Assembly (NCBI RefSeq): GCF_025698545.1
Contig: NC_068570.1
Span: forward strand, 2,728,001-2,792,000
Length of the DNA: 64,000 nt
Reading direction: 5' to 3'
From: Gossypium raimondii
Lineage: Eukaryota > Streptophyta > Magnoliopsida > Malvales > Malvaceae
Each line of letters begins with the position of its first letter. The stretch's first letter is position 1. A program made the translations under genes and the position numbers. Positions 21,061 through 34,020 of this stretch are shown here, piece by piece. Under the pieces are notes generated by a model that saw only the letters and a program-made list of their open reading frames with translations, did not search any database and was not told where the DNA came from.

Positions 21061-24000
21061 AAGTTATCAAAATTATGTATCAATCACAAGGAAAAAAATT
21101 ATTGAAATGTCTTAAATAATTAGAAAAGGGTCATAGATAATGTGGCGAGAGGATCTACAAAATAATTTCTCCTCTATTAACCCTCTTTTGTTTATTTAAA
21201 TTTTAAGCTTAAAAGTTAGAAAATATATCTTTCACCAAATGTATTTAATTAAAAGGAATTAGTTTCAATAATTAACAATTTTATAAAAACAAAAAAGACA
21301 TTGAATTTTTTTTTTGAGATTCCTAAAATAAAAATAATTTATAATTGTAGTGATAATTATATTAAATTCATTAATTGCAAATTTTATATCAATATCAAAA
21401 TGGTAGTTATGATATGACCAAAAATTCAAGTTTGTCAACCAATTAATTATATATCAAAATCATTAATAATTGACCCTAACTTCATAATTTTTATAAAAAA
21501 ACTCTTAATTCATAATATAATTTATTTAAAGAAACATAAAATAAGATAACATAATAAATTCAAGGATTTATAATATAAATAAATGCTGAAAGATGAACTG
21601 AAAGGTCACCAAATGGTTGGAAGGGCCTATTTCTTCTTCAATTAAATAATAAATATTTATTTACCCTCAATTTTTTTTATACTAGTTTCATTTATCTTTT
21701 AACATTTTGCTCGTTATACCATACATCTATAACATCATATTGTTATAAAGAGATAATTATTGTAAACTGTTAGAATATTATCTTTTAGCAATTTGAATCT
21801 TAACAAAATGTTATAGGATATTAGTATGAGATATTATTTCTTAGCAATTTGATTCCTACGTAACTACTCTGGATAAATATATATATACACCCTTGAGGTC
21901 TATCAATAAAATTTAAGAGATTACCATATTCTTGTCATAAACCTATAATAGAATTTTTAAGTTCATAAATATAACAAGTTCAATTAATCAAGATAAGTTA
22001 TCAAGTTAAATCGATTAATTTATCAAAGTTATTAGATTTAAGTAATCAAATTATAAGTTTATAATGTTCCAAATTCATGGTAGAATATTTAATTAGTGAA
22101 CTTAATAATTTATTGAATGACATTTTAATTTCACTCATCAAAGATTATTTTCATTGAATAAAATATGAACAATAAATTTTGTTCATATTGCATTTAAATA
22201 TTTTATTGAAATAATATTTTAATTAAGATAATTTCTATTTAATAAATTATAATGAATAGGTTTGCTTATATGAAATATTTTTTTGCTTAAAATTTTATAA
22301 AACATGTTATTATAGAGAACTAATTTAATAAGGAATATAGTTCATAACTATGGTTGTTAAGTGAAAAGTTATTATAAAGTGTTAAAATAAAACATAAAAA
22401 TCGATTCTACCATAAACTTGATTGTTATAATGAAATGTTGTAAAGTGGGTGACTATTACAAAGAGGGTTGATTGTATATGAAATCAAGCAAAACATAAAA
22501 TTTGAACTTAAAAAAAAAAAAAAGGAAAAAAGCTAAAGAGCAATGTCATTATTTACATGGTTAAATATGCCACAAGCCCTTTACTCTTCATTAATTTGGA
22601 AATTCATTTTGTACTTTTATTTCCAAGATTTTAGTTTATCTATATTTTAGATTTCAAAATTCATATCCAATTGTTAACACAACTATTTTTAGGCTAAATT
22701 TGTCGGTATGACATTCTGAAATTTTAAAAGAAAAAACCTCACTTAGTAACCATGTAGCTAAAAAACGACATTGTAATGAATTTGAATTTCAGTGTTAACA
22801 TTTGGACTTGTATTTTAAATCTGAAAAGTAAAATGACTAAATTCCTTAAAATAAAAGTAAGATGACTAAATTCCAAATACATGAAGAGAATAGAAACTTG
22901 GAGCATATTTAAACGTATTTTGATTTGTGTAATACTGTAATATGTTTTTCATTTTCTTGGATTTTTCCATTTGGAGTATTTAAAATTTTTTTATTGAAAC
23001 TAGGATATTCACCATCGGTAGTAGTGATTAATTCCTTCTTCATGGGTATTCTTCGAATAGGCAAACAACTAGCAATAAAATGTGCTTCAATCTCATAAGT
23101 GAAGATTGAAACCTCGATTACATAATTAAAAGATGGGATAAACAACCATCACACATATCATACCTTATAATTCATTTCGGTATTAATTTAATTAAGTTAA
23201 TTTCTAAAATAAAATCAGTTCTCAACCACATGAATTAATTTGTTGAATAATTATTTTGGAGGCTATCTTTTTGTGAAGCACATGAATTTTATCAATCAAC
23301 ACATTAATTAGGTTTGGAATCAGATTTGCATCTGATTTGGGTACAACTCTCCATATTAATAAATTTAACTGTCTTCAATAAAAAATTTATAAAAAATAGT
23401 GTTGATTATATTAAAAAATCTCACTATATAGAGGAGTTTAGTCCATTCTTATTTTGTTGAATTAATTTGAATAAAGTTAATTATTTAATTGAATGTTTAA
23501 AATAATAGTATTTAAAAATTAAATATTATTATGTCGATTCAATATCAATTCAATAAATACTGTTGTTATTATAAAAATAAAAAAATATTTATGTTTGAAT
23601 GTATTTATATATGTTTTTTCTCTAATTTAACAAATGAAAAAATTTATACATAAAAGCAAACATTATATATATATATAAAATTAAACTATCATCATCAAAT
23701 CAAACCCAACAACAATAAAAAAAAAATTGGCCTTGAGAGAACACTTATTTTTGTTAATATATTGCTCTAAATGATAACAAAAATAATATATTATATAAGA
23801 AATGAAATGGAACAGCTAACACTATTCTCTTTGATGTAATAATTATTAAGATGGTATCATGTTGTCTCATTTGAGAAATCAAAACCTAAATCAATAATAA
23901 AATAAACTACGAAAGTTAGGTGAGATTGTAAGGGTCTTTCCTGTCTTAATCAGTGGTCGAGGTTTCGATCCTCACCCTGGGTATGGAGCAACTTTAAAAT

Positions 24001-24593
24001 TCGTTGTCAACATCTACCCCTTAATGGACCTAGACAATACAGAGAATTAATTACTGGGCTTACTCCGATAAATACAATGAAAAATATAAAAAAAATACTT
24101 ATTCATAACCATCCTTACATTATTATTGTATAATTAATAATAGTCCATCGGAGATAATTTATGTTGTTTCTGATTGGACATACCATTCACACTATTGATT
24201 AAGGATTCACATTAAAAAGAAAGGTAGCCAAAAATAGTATTGTAAATCCTCAAAACAAATAATAATTATTTTATGTAACCCAATCTCAACTATCCTTGTC
24301 TATTGATATGTTGTTGCATCAATAGTTTTATATGCATAATGAGTGTTGATGTATTAGAAAAATGGGGGGGAAATGTCCACAAATCACATGACCAAATTGG
24401 ACAACCCATATGGAAAAGATCCCATCATTTGATAACCCCAAGTTGACGATGGTTGGTTGCTTGCAATTTTTCAATGCTTAATTTAATTAATAATACATGC
24501 TCCTAAAAGATATCTTAATAATTAAAATTAATGGTTTTGACTTAAAACCAATTCGGACGGAGCATTTGTATTTGGTCACCCTTGTTCAATGAT
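21061..24593. other. Gene-free stretch of 3.5 kb with two SINE-like remnants
   Basis: Very AT-rich; no coding region recognised. At 23085-23165 a diverged copy of the repeat at 8035-8100. At 23925-24085 a tRNA-derived-looking repeat with a good B box (ggtttcgatcc, about 23960-23970) followed by tcaccctgggtatggagcaa. The remainder shows only simple AT sequence and TA runs (for example 23667-23681). Confidence 0.45.
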
Positions 24594-24599
24594 CATGCT
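24594..24599. repeat. Target-site duplication, left
   Basis: catgct directly precedes the GC-rich TIR element and is repeated directly after it at 25237-25242. Confidence 0.6.
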
Positions 24600-25236
24600 G
24601 TAGACCTGTCCATGGGCCGGGCCGGACCGGGCCTACAAAAATTTTTTAGCCCGTTTACTAGGCCCAGGCTCAGCTTGGCCCGAAATATGAGCCTGAGATT
24701 TTGTCCAGGCCCGGCCCGAAGAAAAAATATGGGGCCCGAGCCCGGCCAGGCCCGACCCGTTTTTAATTAAAAATAAAATATTTTTTTAATAAAATTAAAA
24801 CTAATTGTTAGTAAAATTATCAAATTATTAATTGTTAATTGTATTAATTGTTGTAATAAAAATCTAACATTTGATTAGTAAATATATCAAATTATTAATT
24901 GTATTAATTGTATTAATTGTATTAATTGTTGTAACAAAATCTAACATTTGATTAGTAAAACAAACTTGATGTTTTATTATTATTATTTTGTAACACTAGT
25001 CAAGGAAATGAAAATAAATAAACTTAAAATAAAAAACTATTATATTTTAAAAATAAAAATATATACATTTAATATTTTTTGGGCCGGGCCGGGCCCGGGC
25101 CAAAAAATCTTGCCCGAGGCCCGGCCCATTTTTTAAACGGGCCTAAAATTTTGCCCAAGCCCATATTTCGGGCCTATATTTTTACCCAAACCCTCCCATA
25201 TTTCGGGCGGGCCGCCCGGCCCATGGACAGGTCTAC
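24600..25236. mobile_element. GC-rich terminal-inverted-repeat element (637 bp), hAT-like
   Basis: The ends are gtagacctgtccatgggccg and, in reverse complement, the same text at the right (right end ggcccatggacaggtctac). Both arms (about 150 bp each) are GC-rich and full of gggccggg/cccggccc words, while the core is AT-rich with short tandem attaattgt words (24880-24930). It is flanked by perfect 6-bp catgct repeats. No transposase is encoded, so it is a MITE. Diverged members of the family may lie at 48180-48570 and 58060-58400. The hAT label is inference, as hAT elements usually give 8-bp duplications. Confidence 0.75.
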
Positions 25237-25242
25237 CATGCT

Positions 25243-25623
25243 ATCCTTCAATCTTTTTTTTTCTATTTAATTTCAATCCATTTTTGTGTCTAATTAAGTA
25301 AACATTAATATAATATTTAAATTTAATTTCAATTTAAATTAATTTTGTTATACTTAATCATTTTGCCTTAACACCTCATCAAGTCAACTATTTTGATTAT
25401 AAAGGGCTTGCCCTAGAGGGATTCAATTATAGAAGCGCTTGTCCACCTAAAGGTCATTATGTGATTCTCACGTGGACTGTCGTCATACCACATCAGAGTT
25501 CATTCAGAAAATTCTCTTGACACATCTAATAAGTCCCTAAGAAGTTAACTCTACCATGTATTTGTAGGGCACAGATCTTATATGGTAAGAAACCTATTTA
25601 AAGGGGACCACACCAAGATCCTA
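25243..25623. other. Sequence between the TIR element and the NUPT
   Basis: No gene recognised. The part 25400-25620 (ttgccctagagggattcaat..; ctatttaaaggggaccacac) is less AT-rich than average and has no obvious relation to plastid DNA; it may be TE-derived. Confidence 0.3.
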
Positions 25624-26384
25624 TTTTGTTATTAGGATAGGTGAATTTTTCTAGATCCATCCCCCAAAGGAACCGGACATGATAATTTTTCATCATCCGG
25701 CTCAAGTAAAAGTCAATCGAATCAAATGGATACAAACGGATACCTATAAAATAAATCTATATTCTATATGTTTAAAATAAATCTATATGTTATCCCCACA
25801 TATATGAATGGTTCCATATGTAAGAAAAAAGGTACCGATTCCATTTTACGAAGTTGCAATTATACATTCCAAGGAATTTCATTTTACGTGTAAATGCTCA
25901 ATACCCAAGTAGGCGTACAAAGTTGATCGTGATCAAGTGCTTTATGGGTCGTCTTAGGCCTTGCGATTCACCTTTATCCCAAAAATATATCGAGATTTTT
26001 TACATACAAAGGATTTACTTGTTACTAATATAGTCTAGCCTTTGCTCTTCTTTAGATCCCTTGTTTCACTCCGATAGTATAATTAAATCGGTCGATGCGT
26101 AAGAAATGAATGCATTTTCATACTATTAAGATAAGAAAGTAAAAAAACTAAAATCTAATTTGGATTATGCCAAATCACTTATTCTCTTGGATCTTACGAG
26201 CCCTATTTATACACAACATCGTCAGGTCGATCATAGAAAAGATTCTCTTCAAGCGAACCACCTATCCTTTGTATGGGGCTTACGGTGGTTGAAACAAAGA
26301 CACATTTGGTTGTGAATTCCAATGTAGCGAGATAAAGGCATATTTTCGCACGCCCAATCAATAGTTCAAGTCACACACTCCCAT
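25624..26384 (-). pseudogene. petD: petD fragment (cytochrome b6f subunit IV): exon 1 and group II intron
   Basis: Exon 1 is ATGGGAGT at 26384-26377. The intron starts GTGTGACTTG and runs from 26376 to 25631 (746 nt, close to the length I remember for plastid petD introns). Its domain V hairpin is recognisable on the minus strand at about 25710-25665 (GAGCCGGATGATG...CATGTCCGGTTC), and domain VI follows. Only the first seven bases of exon 2 (AACAAAA, 25630-25624) remain. In the plastid, subunit IV is part of the cytochrome b6f complex in the thylakoid; this nuclear copy cannot encode it. Confidence 0.85.
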
Positions 26385-26585
26385 AATCCATTTTCTCTTG
26401 GGAATTCCTTCAACTATTCATGTCATATCAAATAAATAATAGAATATTGTTGTAGTTGAAAGGAAATATCCAAATACATGTCTTATTTTTTTCAACAATC
26501 CATATTTGTAGCAATGAAATACTATTGTTCCTCCCCAAGTAATAAGATAAATTATTGGTTACAATATAGCTATGGCCTATATTCT

Positions 26586-28021
26586 CTATAAAGGACCAAA
26601 TGCCTTGCTTACGTATCATGAGGAAATGCATTAACATAAATACAGCAGAAGAAGGGTAATACAAAAGTGTGTAAACTATAAAAGCGAGTCAAAGTGGCTT
26701 GTCCACACTAGCACTTCCACGTAATAACTCTACCAAAGGCGATCTTATTACGGAATAGCGTCCGGAAGCGCTTTATACGATTTTGACGCCTAATAACCAA
26801 CTTGGTCCCGAGGTAAGGAATAACTCATTACGCCAAAAGATGCGGTCAACACACCCGAACCACGCTTTGTAACCCAAGTTAATTCACGAGGTTTTTAAAA
26901 CCACCGGTGAGATAGACACGAAATACGTGCAGGATCATCATTAAGACCATCATACTTGCCGACCATCGATGAACGATCGGATTAACCAACCAAAGTTAGC
27001 CGGTCATTATGTATTGAACATAAGCAAAAGCCTCGAGAACGGTTGGACGATAGTAAAAGTCATAGCAAATCACAGTAGCTACTTGTACCAAAAAACAAGT
27101 AAGCGTAATTCCTCCTAGACAATAAAATATGTTAACATGAGGAGGAACATATTTACTAGTTATATCATCTGCAATCGCTTTGAATTTCGAGGTGCTCTTG
27201 AACCAATCATAGACTTTATTGAGATAGGTAAACCAAGAGGACCCCCGAGAACAGTATATGAGAATTTCATCTCGATGCACTCAAACAAAAACAACTAAGT
27301 AATAGCTGAAACGGATATGGAATAGAAAGTTTGAAACTTCTTAATCTTTTCATTCAATTTTATCGAAGACACAAAAGAGTGAAAATCAAAGCTCTTTTTG
27401 TAGTTGTAATTATAATGCCAAAAAATCAAGTCGTAGCGATCGTCTTTATGTTGATCGTTCTGAGCCTCTTGAATCTTCTATTTACCTACTTATTTATTTT
27501 TCTTTGCTTTGATTTGTTCTTTGTATGAAATGTGGCTTTATTCTTGTTTTCTTTCTTTTGATAGGAATTCTCTTGTTAAGACCCTATGAATCAATTGAAA
27601 CTTGATTCATACCGAACCGCGATGATTCAATAAAACCTTCAAACTAAGTCCAAAGATTCTTTGAGTAAGAACCATTGGATCATCACTTATTCAATCAATA
27701 GAATAGATATAATAAAAAAATACAAAGAAAAGAAAGGTTTGTCCTTTGATCAAAATAAGCATAAACTAAATGAGAGTTTGAAAGAATAAAAATCTTTCGA
27801 TTTATAAATAATATAACTCTTTCTTTGAATTTTTTTGAGTCCACCACGAGGTTTGAATATTAAGTATGAATCATAGTTCAAATACTTTGTGATCCATTTC
27901 ATATATTCCGTGCTCGAGATACTAGAATGACTATCCGACGGGATAAAACTATCTCGATCAAGATGATGAGACCCATTTTCGTACTATCAATAGGATCAAT
28001 TATAACAAGTCACACACTCAT
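26586..28021 (-). pseudogene. petB: petB pseudogene (cytochrome b6) with its group II intron
   Basis: Exon 1 is ATGAGT (28021-28016). The intron starts GTGTGACTTG and covers 28015-27218 (798 nt), with a recognisable domain V near 27280-27235. Exon 2 (27217-26586, 632 nt against 642 in an intact gene) reads KVYDWF, then [26 protein letters not shown], and near the end AVFMLMHFLMIRKQG. In between, the frame is lost several times by one- and two-base deletions, and the EERLE segment after KVYDWF is rearranged. In the plastid, cytochrome b6 carries the haems of the b6f complex; this copy is non-functional. Confidence 0.92.
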
Positions 28022-28146
28022 ATTCGGAAATACGAAACAAATAAATTTCACGATCGAACTACCGAAATAGAATGGGGCTAAAAAATTCGAGAACTAAAAG
28101 TTTCACTTTTTGTATTGAAAAGCGAGGCTTCGTGATTCTTGTGAAT

Positions 28147-28364
28147 CTAATTCATTGAAATTCCATCCAAGTAAAACGGAAGAATTATAAATCTCCAAAA
28201 TAATAGATAAGAATATCGCAAATAAAGCCATTCGACACCCATCAAAGGAGTCGTTCCCCATCCGAGGCTACCTTACCATATTCAATTCAATGGTTTCAAA
28301 AATCCCCTACAACAGTTCGTCTTGGACCGGATCTAGAACTACCCTCAACGGTTTGTGTAGCCAT
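28147..28364 (-). pseudogene. psbH: psbH pseudogene (photosystem II phosphoprotein H)
   Basis: The minus strand starts [20 protein letters not shown] and then shifts frame: a T is lost from a run of T, and later small deletions and one insertion follow, so the length is 218 nt instead of about 222. The end (ISMN then TAG) is recognisable at 28160-28147. The plastid leader continues upstream to about 28480. No intact protein can be made. Confidence 0.9.
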
Positions 28365-28482
28365 AAATCTTATTTTGTATTCAGTGAGATCTGTTGACTT
28401 TGTATATCATTCCGCTGCTAATTATGAAGTAAAAAGAATCATACTTGACAATTACAAAGCATTAGAAATACTATATTAGGTT

Positions 28483-31400
28483 GCCTTTAAAAAATGGGCC
28501 TCTCTAAACAAAAATTGAAAAGGGAGAACCTTATTTTCGACTTCACTAATTAGCTTATTGAAGTAAAAGTCTGGATAACTTTATCAATTACTATGGGCAA
28601 TAGGAGACATATTTCCACTATTATGGTAGCATTTTCTGTCATGGATCAATTGTTGATGTACAATGCCTTCTTTGGACAACCACCAATGAAGAGAGCCAAT
28701 CTTACTTGGGCAACATCCGCATGAAGGCAAAGTTTCCTAACCAAATGGGGATAGGTTATATGCAGGCCATCCACCAAATGGCAAGAAAGTGTCACAATCC
28801 AGTGACACTCGTAATGCGAGGTCTTTCGAACATGGCAATAAAGAAAGGGGTCGTGACTGCACTATACTAGGAAAGCCTAGATGTCATGGGCGAGATGAGT
28901 CAGTTTAGGCTAAGCCTTTTCAAGCATCTTGCTTTTTCAACCTTAGTGCGAATGTAAATAATAGCTTTTTAGCATAAAAGCTCAATAATATCAAGAGGGG
29001 GTGAATTGGTGCTTAAAAATTTCAAACAAAAAGATAGGAAGATTCAAATAAAAGTGGACACAATAATTTATAATGGTTTGACCGCAATTGTCCACCTCCA
29101 CTACATTAGCTTCCTTTGCTATGAATTTTCCTAATTCACTCTATTTAAATTGATACCATTCAAGAATAAGATATAACTTTTAAATTCCCCAATCTGTTGA
29201 AGGTAAAGATATCACCTCAAAAATTTCCCTAAGGTTTCCTATAAAAAAGAAATTCAAATACTCTCATATATAAGAGAAATAAGGTACCAAACAATAAATG
29301 ACCTTTCAAAGATATCGGTTTTGCAATATTAAGAACTCTCAAATACAAATAAACATTTGAACAAAGAATTAAACTGAGCCCAACAAGTGCTTAGAAGTAA
29401 AATTTGAATGTAAGAAGAAAAGATGAAAAGAATCAAGTCCAATTTTGGGTTTAAATTAATTAATCAACATCCCTAAAGACAAAAAGGTATTAAATACTTG
29501 TTCTTGAATCATGAAAAGAATCTAATCAAATATGACACCTTTCTATGCAATTGTAAGTCATATGGGAGATGTGTGCGTAAAATCAGGACCGAATCCTTAA
29601 GTCAGATATCTTCTATAATGATACTAATTGATCTTTTGTTTAATTTGATTATGAGATGCCAAAACTGCATGAGGGGCCATTTAGATTGATTTGAGAGATT
29701 ACTTAGATTTTGTTATGTTAGTGGCATTATGGATTACAAAAGATGGCATTTGTTTTCTCTCTTGGATCATATCTTTGGGTTAGATATGATATTTTGTATT
29801 TTCCTTTATATTAAATACAAAATATACAAATTTAATACACTTATATACAGCATATATGAAGATGAGATTGTAATTTTTTAATTTCCAATCTCAAGTATCG
29901 GAGTAGGTGATTGGGTGTTCCAATAAGATTTACTCATTATTATAATGATTGTCTAAATATGTTAAAGCGCATAATTATTATATGTTAGTATACTAAAATT
30001 TTGATTTCTCAAACACAAGTTAATTGATCCTATTGTATATTCAATCAGTATTGTATTCAATATTTTAGAATTATATCGACTCCTAATCTAACCGATTCAT
30101 CCAATTCAAAATTCATAAATTATTAAAATATATAAAAATATAAAATCTAATATGATATCCAGTTCAACAAATTCTTTAATCCAATTCAATCAGTCTATAT
30201 TGATTCACTAATTTATCGAAACCGATACTTCGATCCCAAAATTGATTTTATTATTTTCACTCCGATCTTCTAGAAAATGAAAATATGGTCGGAAAAAATT
30301 GGTGCACTGGCAACGGCGTGGCCATGTCATAACCGTCAGCTTAATCATGAAAATTACTATAAAATTTTTATATATGATATAAAGTTCTCAGATTTATAAA
30401 AGAAAACGAAGATCCATGATGAAACGATGATGGAAATATTCATTAAAAAAAAAAACTCATTTGGGAGCCGTCCCCACTTTCTTTAAATCTTTTTGCATGC
30501 ATAGCATGGCTAATATTCCTGATATTGTTTACTATTATATCATGTGTATATATGAATTTTGATTTTGTGTAATTTTATGTATTGTATTTTGATATGATTC
30601 GATTTTCACAAATCACTGCATCATCATTGATATAATAACATTTTATGTTTACATATTATAGACACAAATAATTATACTTATATAATATGAAAATAAATTG
30701 ATGTATTCATTTCTTTAAATGTGTACAACTGAATCAAAATAAAAGTTTTATACTAAAATCAAAGTTTAATATGTATAGTTACACAAAATTAAAATTCATG
30801 TATCAAATTGTACATTAGATCAAAATTCATATATAGTTTTTATATTTATCCCTTTATGAAACAATTTAAGTGGAGAAGTTCATAATGCAACAGGTGATTA
30901 AATAATAATTAAAATAATATTTAAGACTCATTATTAATCACAATAAATAACATTTTCATCTATTTTTGGAATTAATTAAATTTTATCATTTGAATTTGGA
31001 ACAAATTCTGTTTAATTTATTTTGTCATTTACATTATTATTAAATGAATGTGTCATTTTAATTACTATTTTTATAGTTTGTAGGTTTTAATATTTTGTGT
31101 ATTATGTTTTTTTTACTTATTTCTTGTTACTTTTAAAATATTCATATATATATATATATAATTTAAGCTCAACATTGGCATGGAAGATCCAATTATTTCA
31201 TAAAAGGAAAAAAAGAAATTTACTTTAACATCTCACATCCGATCTACACGTTATGATCAAATCTTGAGAAATTATATAAGCTCATTTTAAACATTGATTT
31301 TGAATTGAAAACTTGTATCTTAACATTATTAATTTTGCAAACCTCTTTCCAGTTTTAGAAAATTCATGTTTTAGTTGTTCATTTTACAGAAATTCGTTTA

Positions 31401-31570
31401 ATTGATAACTTTGTTTTGCAACAGAAATTCTAGAGTATTAAATTTTAAAAATTGTGAATCTAGTTTGTAAAAACATAAAACTTTGTAGTTTAAACATATC
31501 AGTTATCATATCCAACAACAAATAAAAAAAAGCCAAAAAGTCCAGAATAGTTTAAAAACGTGAATTATCA
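28483..31570. other. Gene-free stretch with retroelement-like remnants
   Basis: No intact gene. At 28580-28930 a less AT-rich segment (ggacaaccaccaatgaagag; ggccatccaccaaatggcaa) could be a decayed gag or transposase fragment but I cannot name it. At 28985-29300 the text resembles LTR or EnSpm-type ends (gagggggtgaattggtgctt; tgtccacctccactacatta). The remainder is AT-rich; 30560-30860 belongs to a dispersed family also seen at 17755 and 53820. Confidence 0.4.
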
Positions 31571-32960
31571 TATTTAATTTACTAAGAAACTAGTCCGAGC
31601 TCCCGACTCCACCCGATCATATTTAATTTAAGGTAGCCCACACAAGTAAAACAGATATTAAAGTCGAAGTCAAAAATTGAATAGAATACACAGCAGGGCA
31701 TACTATGCAATGCAACATAATAATCAAATCTGATACCAATAGCATGGCATATCATGCGATGCAACACTTAATACAGAAAAAATATTGATCCTACCTCCAT
31801 CCGCTACACACCACCTCCATCCATTCCAACACATCATATAGGATAATAAATACTCATCTAACCCCACAGACCAATAAGTGAGCGTATGTCATTGTACAGA
31901 AATCTGCAATCAAAGCTGCTAGAAATAATGCGATAATTCGCCAAAATCAGATAAGTGTGGTTGAGCCACCTGAATAGATATGTGATTTAAACCACTAGCT
32001 AAGACATATCATTAAACTGTCAACGCTTCCTCCATCACATCATTATCTCACCCAAATGCACATACAACCACTAACCATCTATCTAGATGCACACAAATCA
32101 TACATGCTTTTACACATCATAACATACTAACATGCATATAAAAGCAGAATATAAAAAATTGCACATATAAAAGCAGAATATCATATTTCATATATATAAG
32201 TCATACATATCACATAACAGTCCCTACGATGTGGCTAACTTCGAAAGGCAGTTCAAATACGACCCTAATTAAATTTTACAAAAAATTGGCCCACGAGCCC
32301 ATGTGGCGTTGATAATATGCTTTTCGGCTTCGCATCGTTCATTGTTTTTCGGGACAGAAAATACACATCAGGTCGTTTTTTGATGACAACACAACAACGA
32401 GGGTTCCAAAACCTAAAACGAAATTTAGAATGTGAGAATTATCAATGATATGCTAATTTTCAGGTCACTAATTCGACCGCAAGCACTAACTATTCGACCA
32501 TAACACCGAGATTCGGCCTTAAATAGGGCATAGATCACTTGCCCTTAAAAGAAACAATAACTTTGAACAGTATCTAGATCGCCGAAGGATTAGACGTCTC
32601 GCGATCCTCACTTAGAAAAACCAATGTGATTAAAAATGGGGAACATAACACAACAAAATTGTCAACTATACATAAGGAAAACTAAAAACCTTATTACCGG
32701 GAAGAAGGGGGTACAACAATACTTACACCAAGATTAAATTATGATCAACTCGCTCAAAATCACCCCACAGACAATAGCACAAAAATTGACAGCACCACAA
32801 ATGCAAAAACATGGAAGGAAAAGAAAGATTGGAAGAACAAAAAGGAAAGAAACAATAAAAGAGAAACAAAACGTGAAAGGGAATGGGAATGAAAGGGAAT
32901 GGGAAAGAAGTTTGGGGCGACAAATTGAGAGAGAGTAGGAAAGTGGGAGGGATTATCGCA
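31571..32960. mobile_element. LTR-retrotransposon-like remnant
   Basis: The segment differs from its AT-rich neighbours in composition and includes words familiar from Gypsy LTRs of cotton (cccacgagcccatgtggcgt at about 32290; gcatggcatatcatgcgatg at about 31741). It has no coding frame with a recognisable domain; a purine-rich stretch at 32810-32950 gives only low-complexity translations. I could not define the ends or a target duplication. Confidence 0.4.
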
Positions 32961-34020
32961 AAAAAAAAAAATCCAAAACTATCAGATTTTCTGCTAACTT
33001 AAAAGTTTAACCAGAGTTTGAAATTGACCCAATTACTAATTACATGGGTGGCACAATTAGGGAGAATAAAAAATGATTTTTACTTTGCACACATAAGACC
33101 TTTAAATAAGCTAAAACCTTACCACTGAACCAATATATTCATTCTTATCAACAACTGAGCAAAAATAATAGATAAATTATATGTTCAAAGATAGGGTTTA
33201 GGATAAAAACAATAAAAATTTAAGGCAAAGAATTTTAATATAAAATTTTAGACACACATAACTAATACTTAGCCACTGTAACAAATTAATTTTCTTGATA
33301 CAACCCCTACTATATTTATTTGAAAGTAATGCGTGATCACTCTTAATTTATTAACATGATTTTTATTAACCAAATTTTCGAGAGGTGACATTTACCCTAA
33401 GAAGCGAATATTTTAGCATACATAAATACTAATAACATTTCTTCGATTTACAACTACTCTATCATCATCATCATACATCTTTATTGAGCATTTCAGTTTT
33501 CACTCATGATTCACAACTGTCATGAGCTTATTTGCTTAAAATCCCATCATTTTTGTATCTCTTTGGCCCATTTGGCAGGCAAATCAAGAGTGGTTCAGTT
33601 AATGGGGGGCCAAATTCTAAAAAATAGTAGCAATAAACTTTGTGTCTAAAACTCTGCTGATTCCCCTTTTACCTACTTGGCCAAATAGATGTAATCCTTA
33701 GCCTAACATGGGAAAGGAGGTGCCTAGATTGCCATAAAAAGAACACTTTAAACACATTTTCTTTCTTTAACATGCCTGTAATGAGAGTTCTAGCTACTTC
33801 CGTTTCTTAAATCAATAAATCCAAAACTCAAAACCCCTTTTCCTTTCGGCTATTCAACTTTTTGGGTAGTTCATGTTTTTTGATATGCTTGTTGTCATAA
33901 TCTTGAAGTTAAAAAGTGGTCTACATCCAATTAAAATTATGCCCTAATTATTGAGTTTATAAAGTGATAAGGGACAAGTAGGTGTGCCTCTTGAACTCAA
34001 ATACTAATCTATATTATCAA
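32961..34020. other. Gene-free stretch
   Basis: AT-rich; no gene, no clear element ends. The part 33580-33790 is slightly richer in G (gaggtgcctagattgccata) but has no open frame. Confidence 0.35.

Larger units (their letters stand above)
25624..28482 (-). other. Nuclear plastid DNA insertion (NUPT): petD intron - petB - psbH
   Basis: On the minus strand this 2.86-kb block follows plastid gene order: the psbH leader, psbH, petB exon 1, petB group II intron, petB exon 2, petD exon 1 and the petD group II intron, stopping 7 nt into petD exon 2. Gene order and lengths match the psbB operon, but every reading frame is broken by small deletions. The introns are unspliced, so the source was DNA, not mature RNA. 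The right edge is set where similarity to the psbH leader appears to end, before the place where psbN would start; that edge is uncertain by a few tens of bases. Confidence 0.9.

Noticed and set aside
23925..24085. tRNA gene, suggested by a good B box (ggtttcgatcc)
   Set aside because: No acceptor stem or cloverleaf can be formed and the A box is poor; a SINE-like remnant is more likely.
24582..25270. Proline/glycine/arginine-rich open frames in the GC-rich element
   Set aside because: They arise from repeated gggccggg words in the inverted arms of a MITE and appear on both strands.
26996..27280. Open frame resembling cytochrome b6 as a functional gene
   Set aside because: It is the first part of petB exon 2 within plastid-derived DNA; the frame is lost further on, and it lacks a nuclear promoter or transit peptide.
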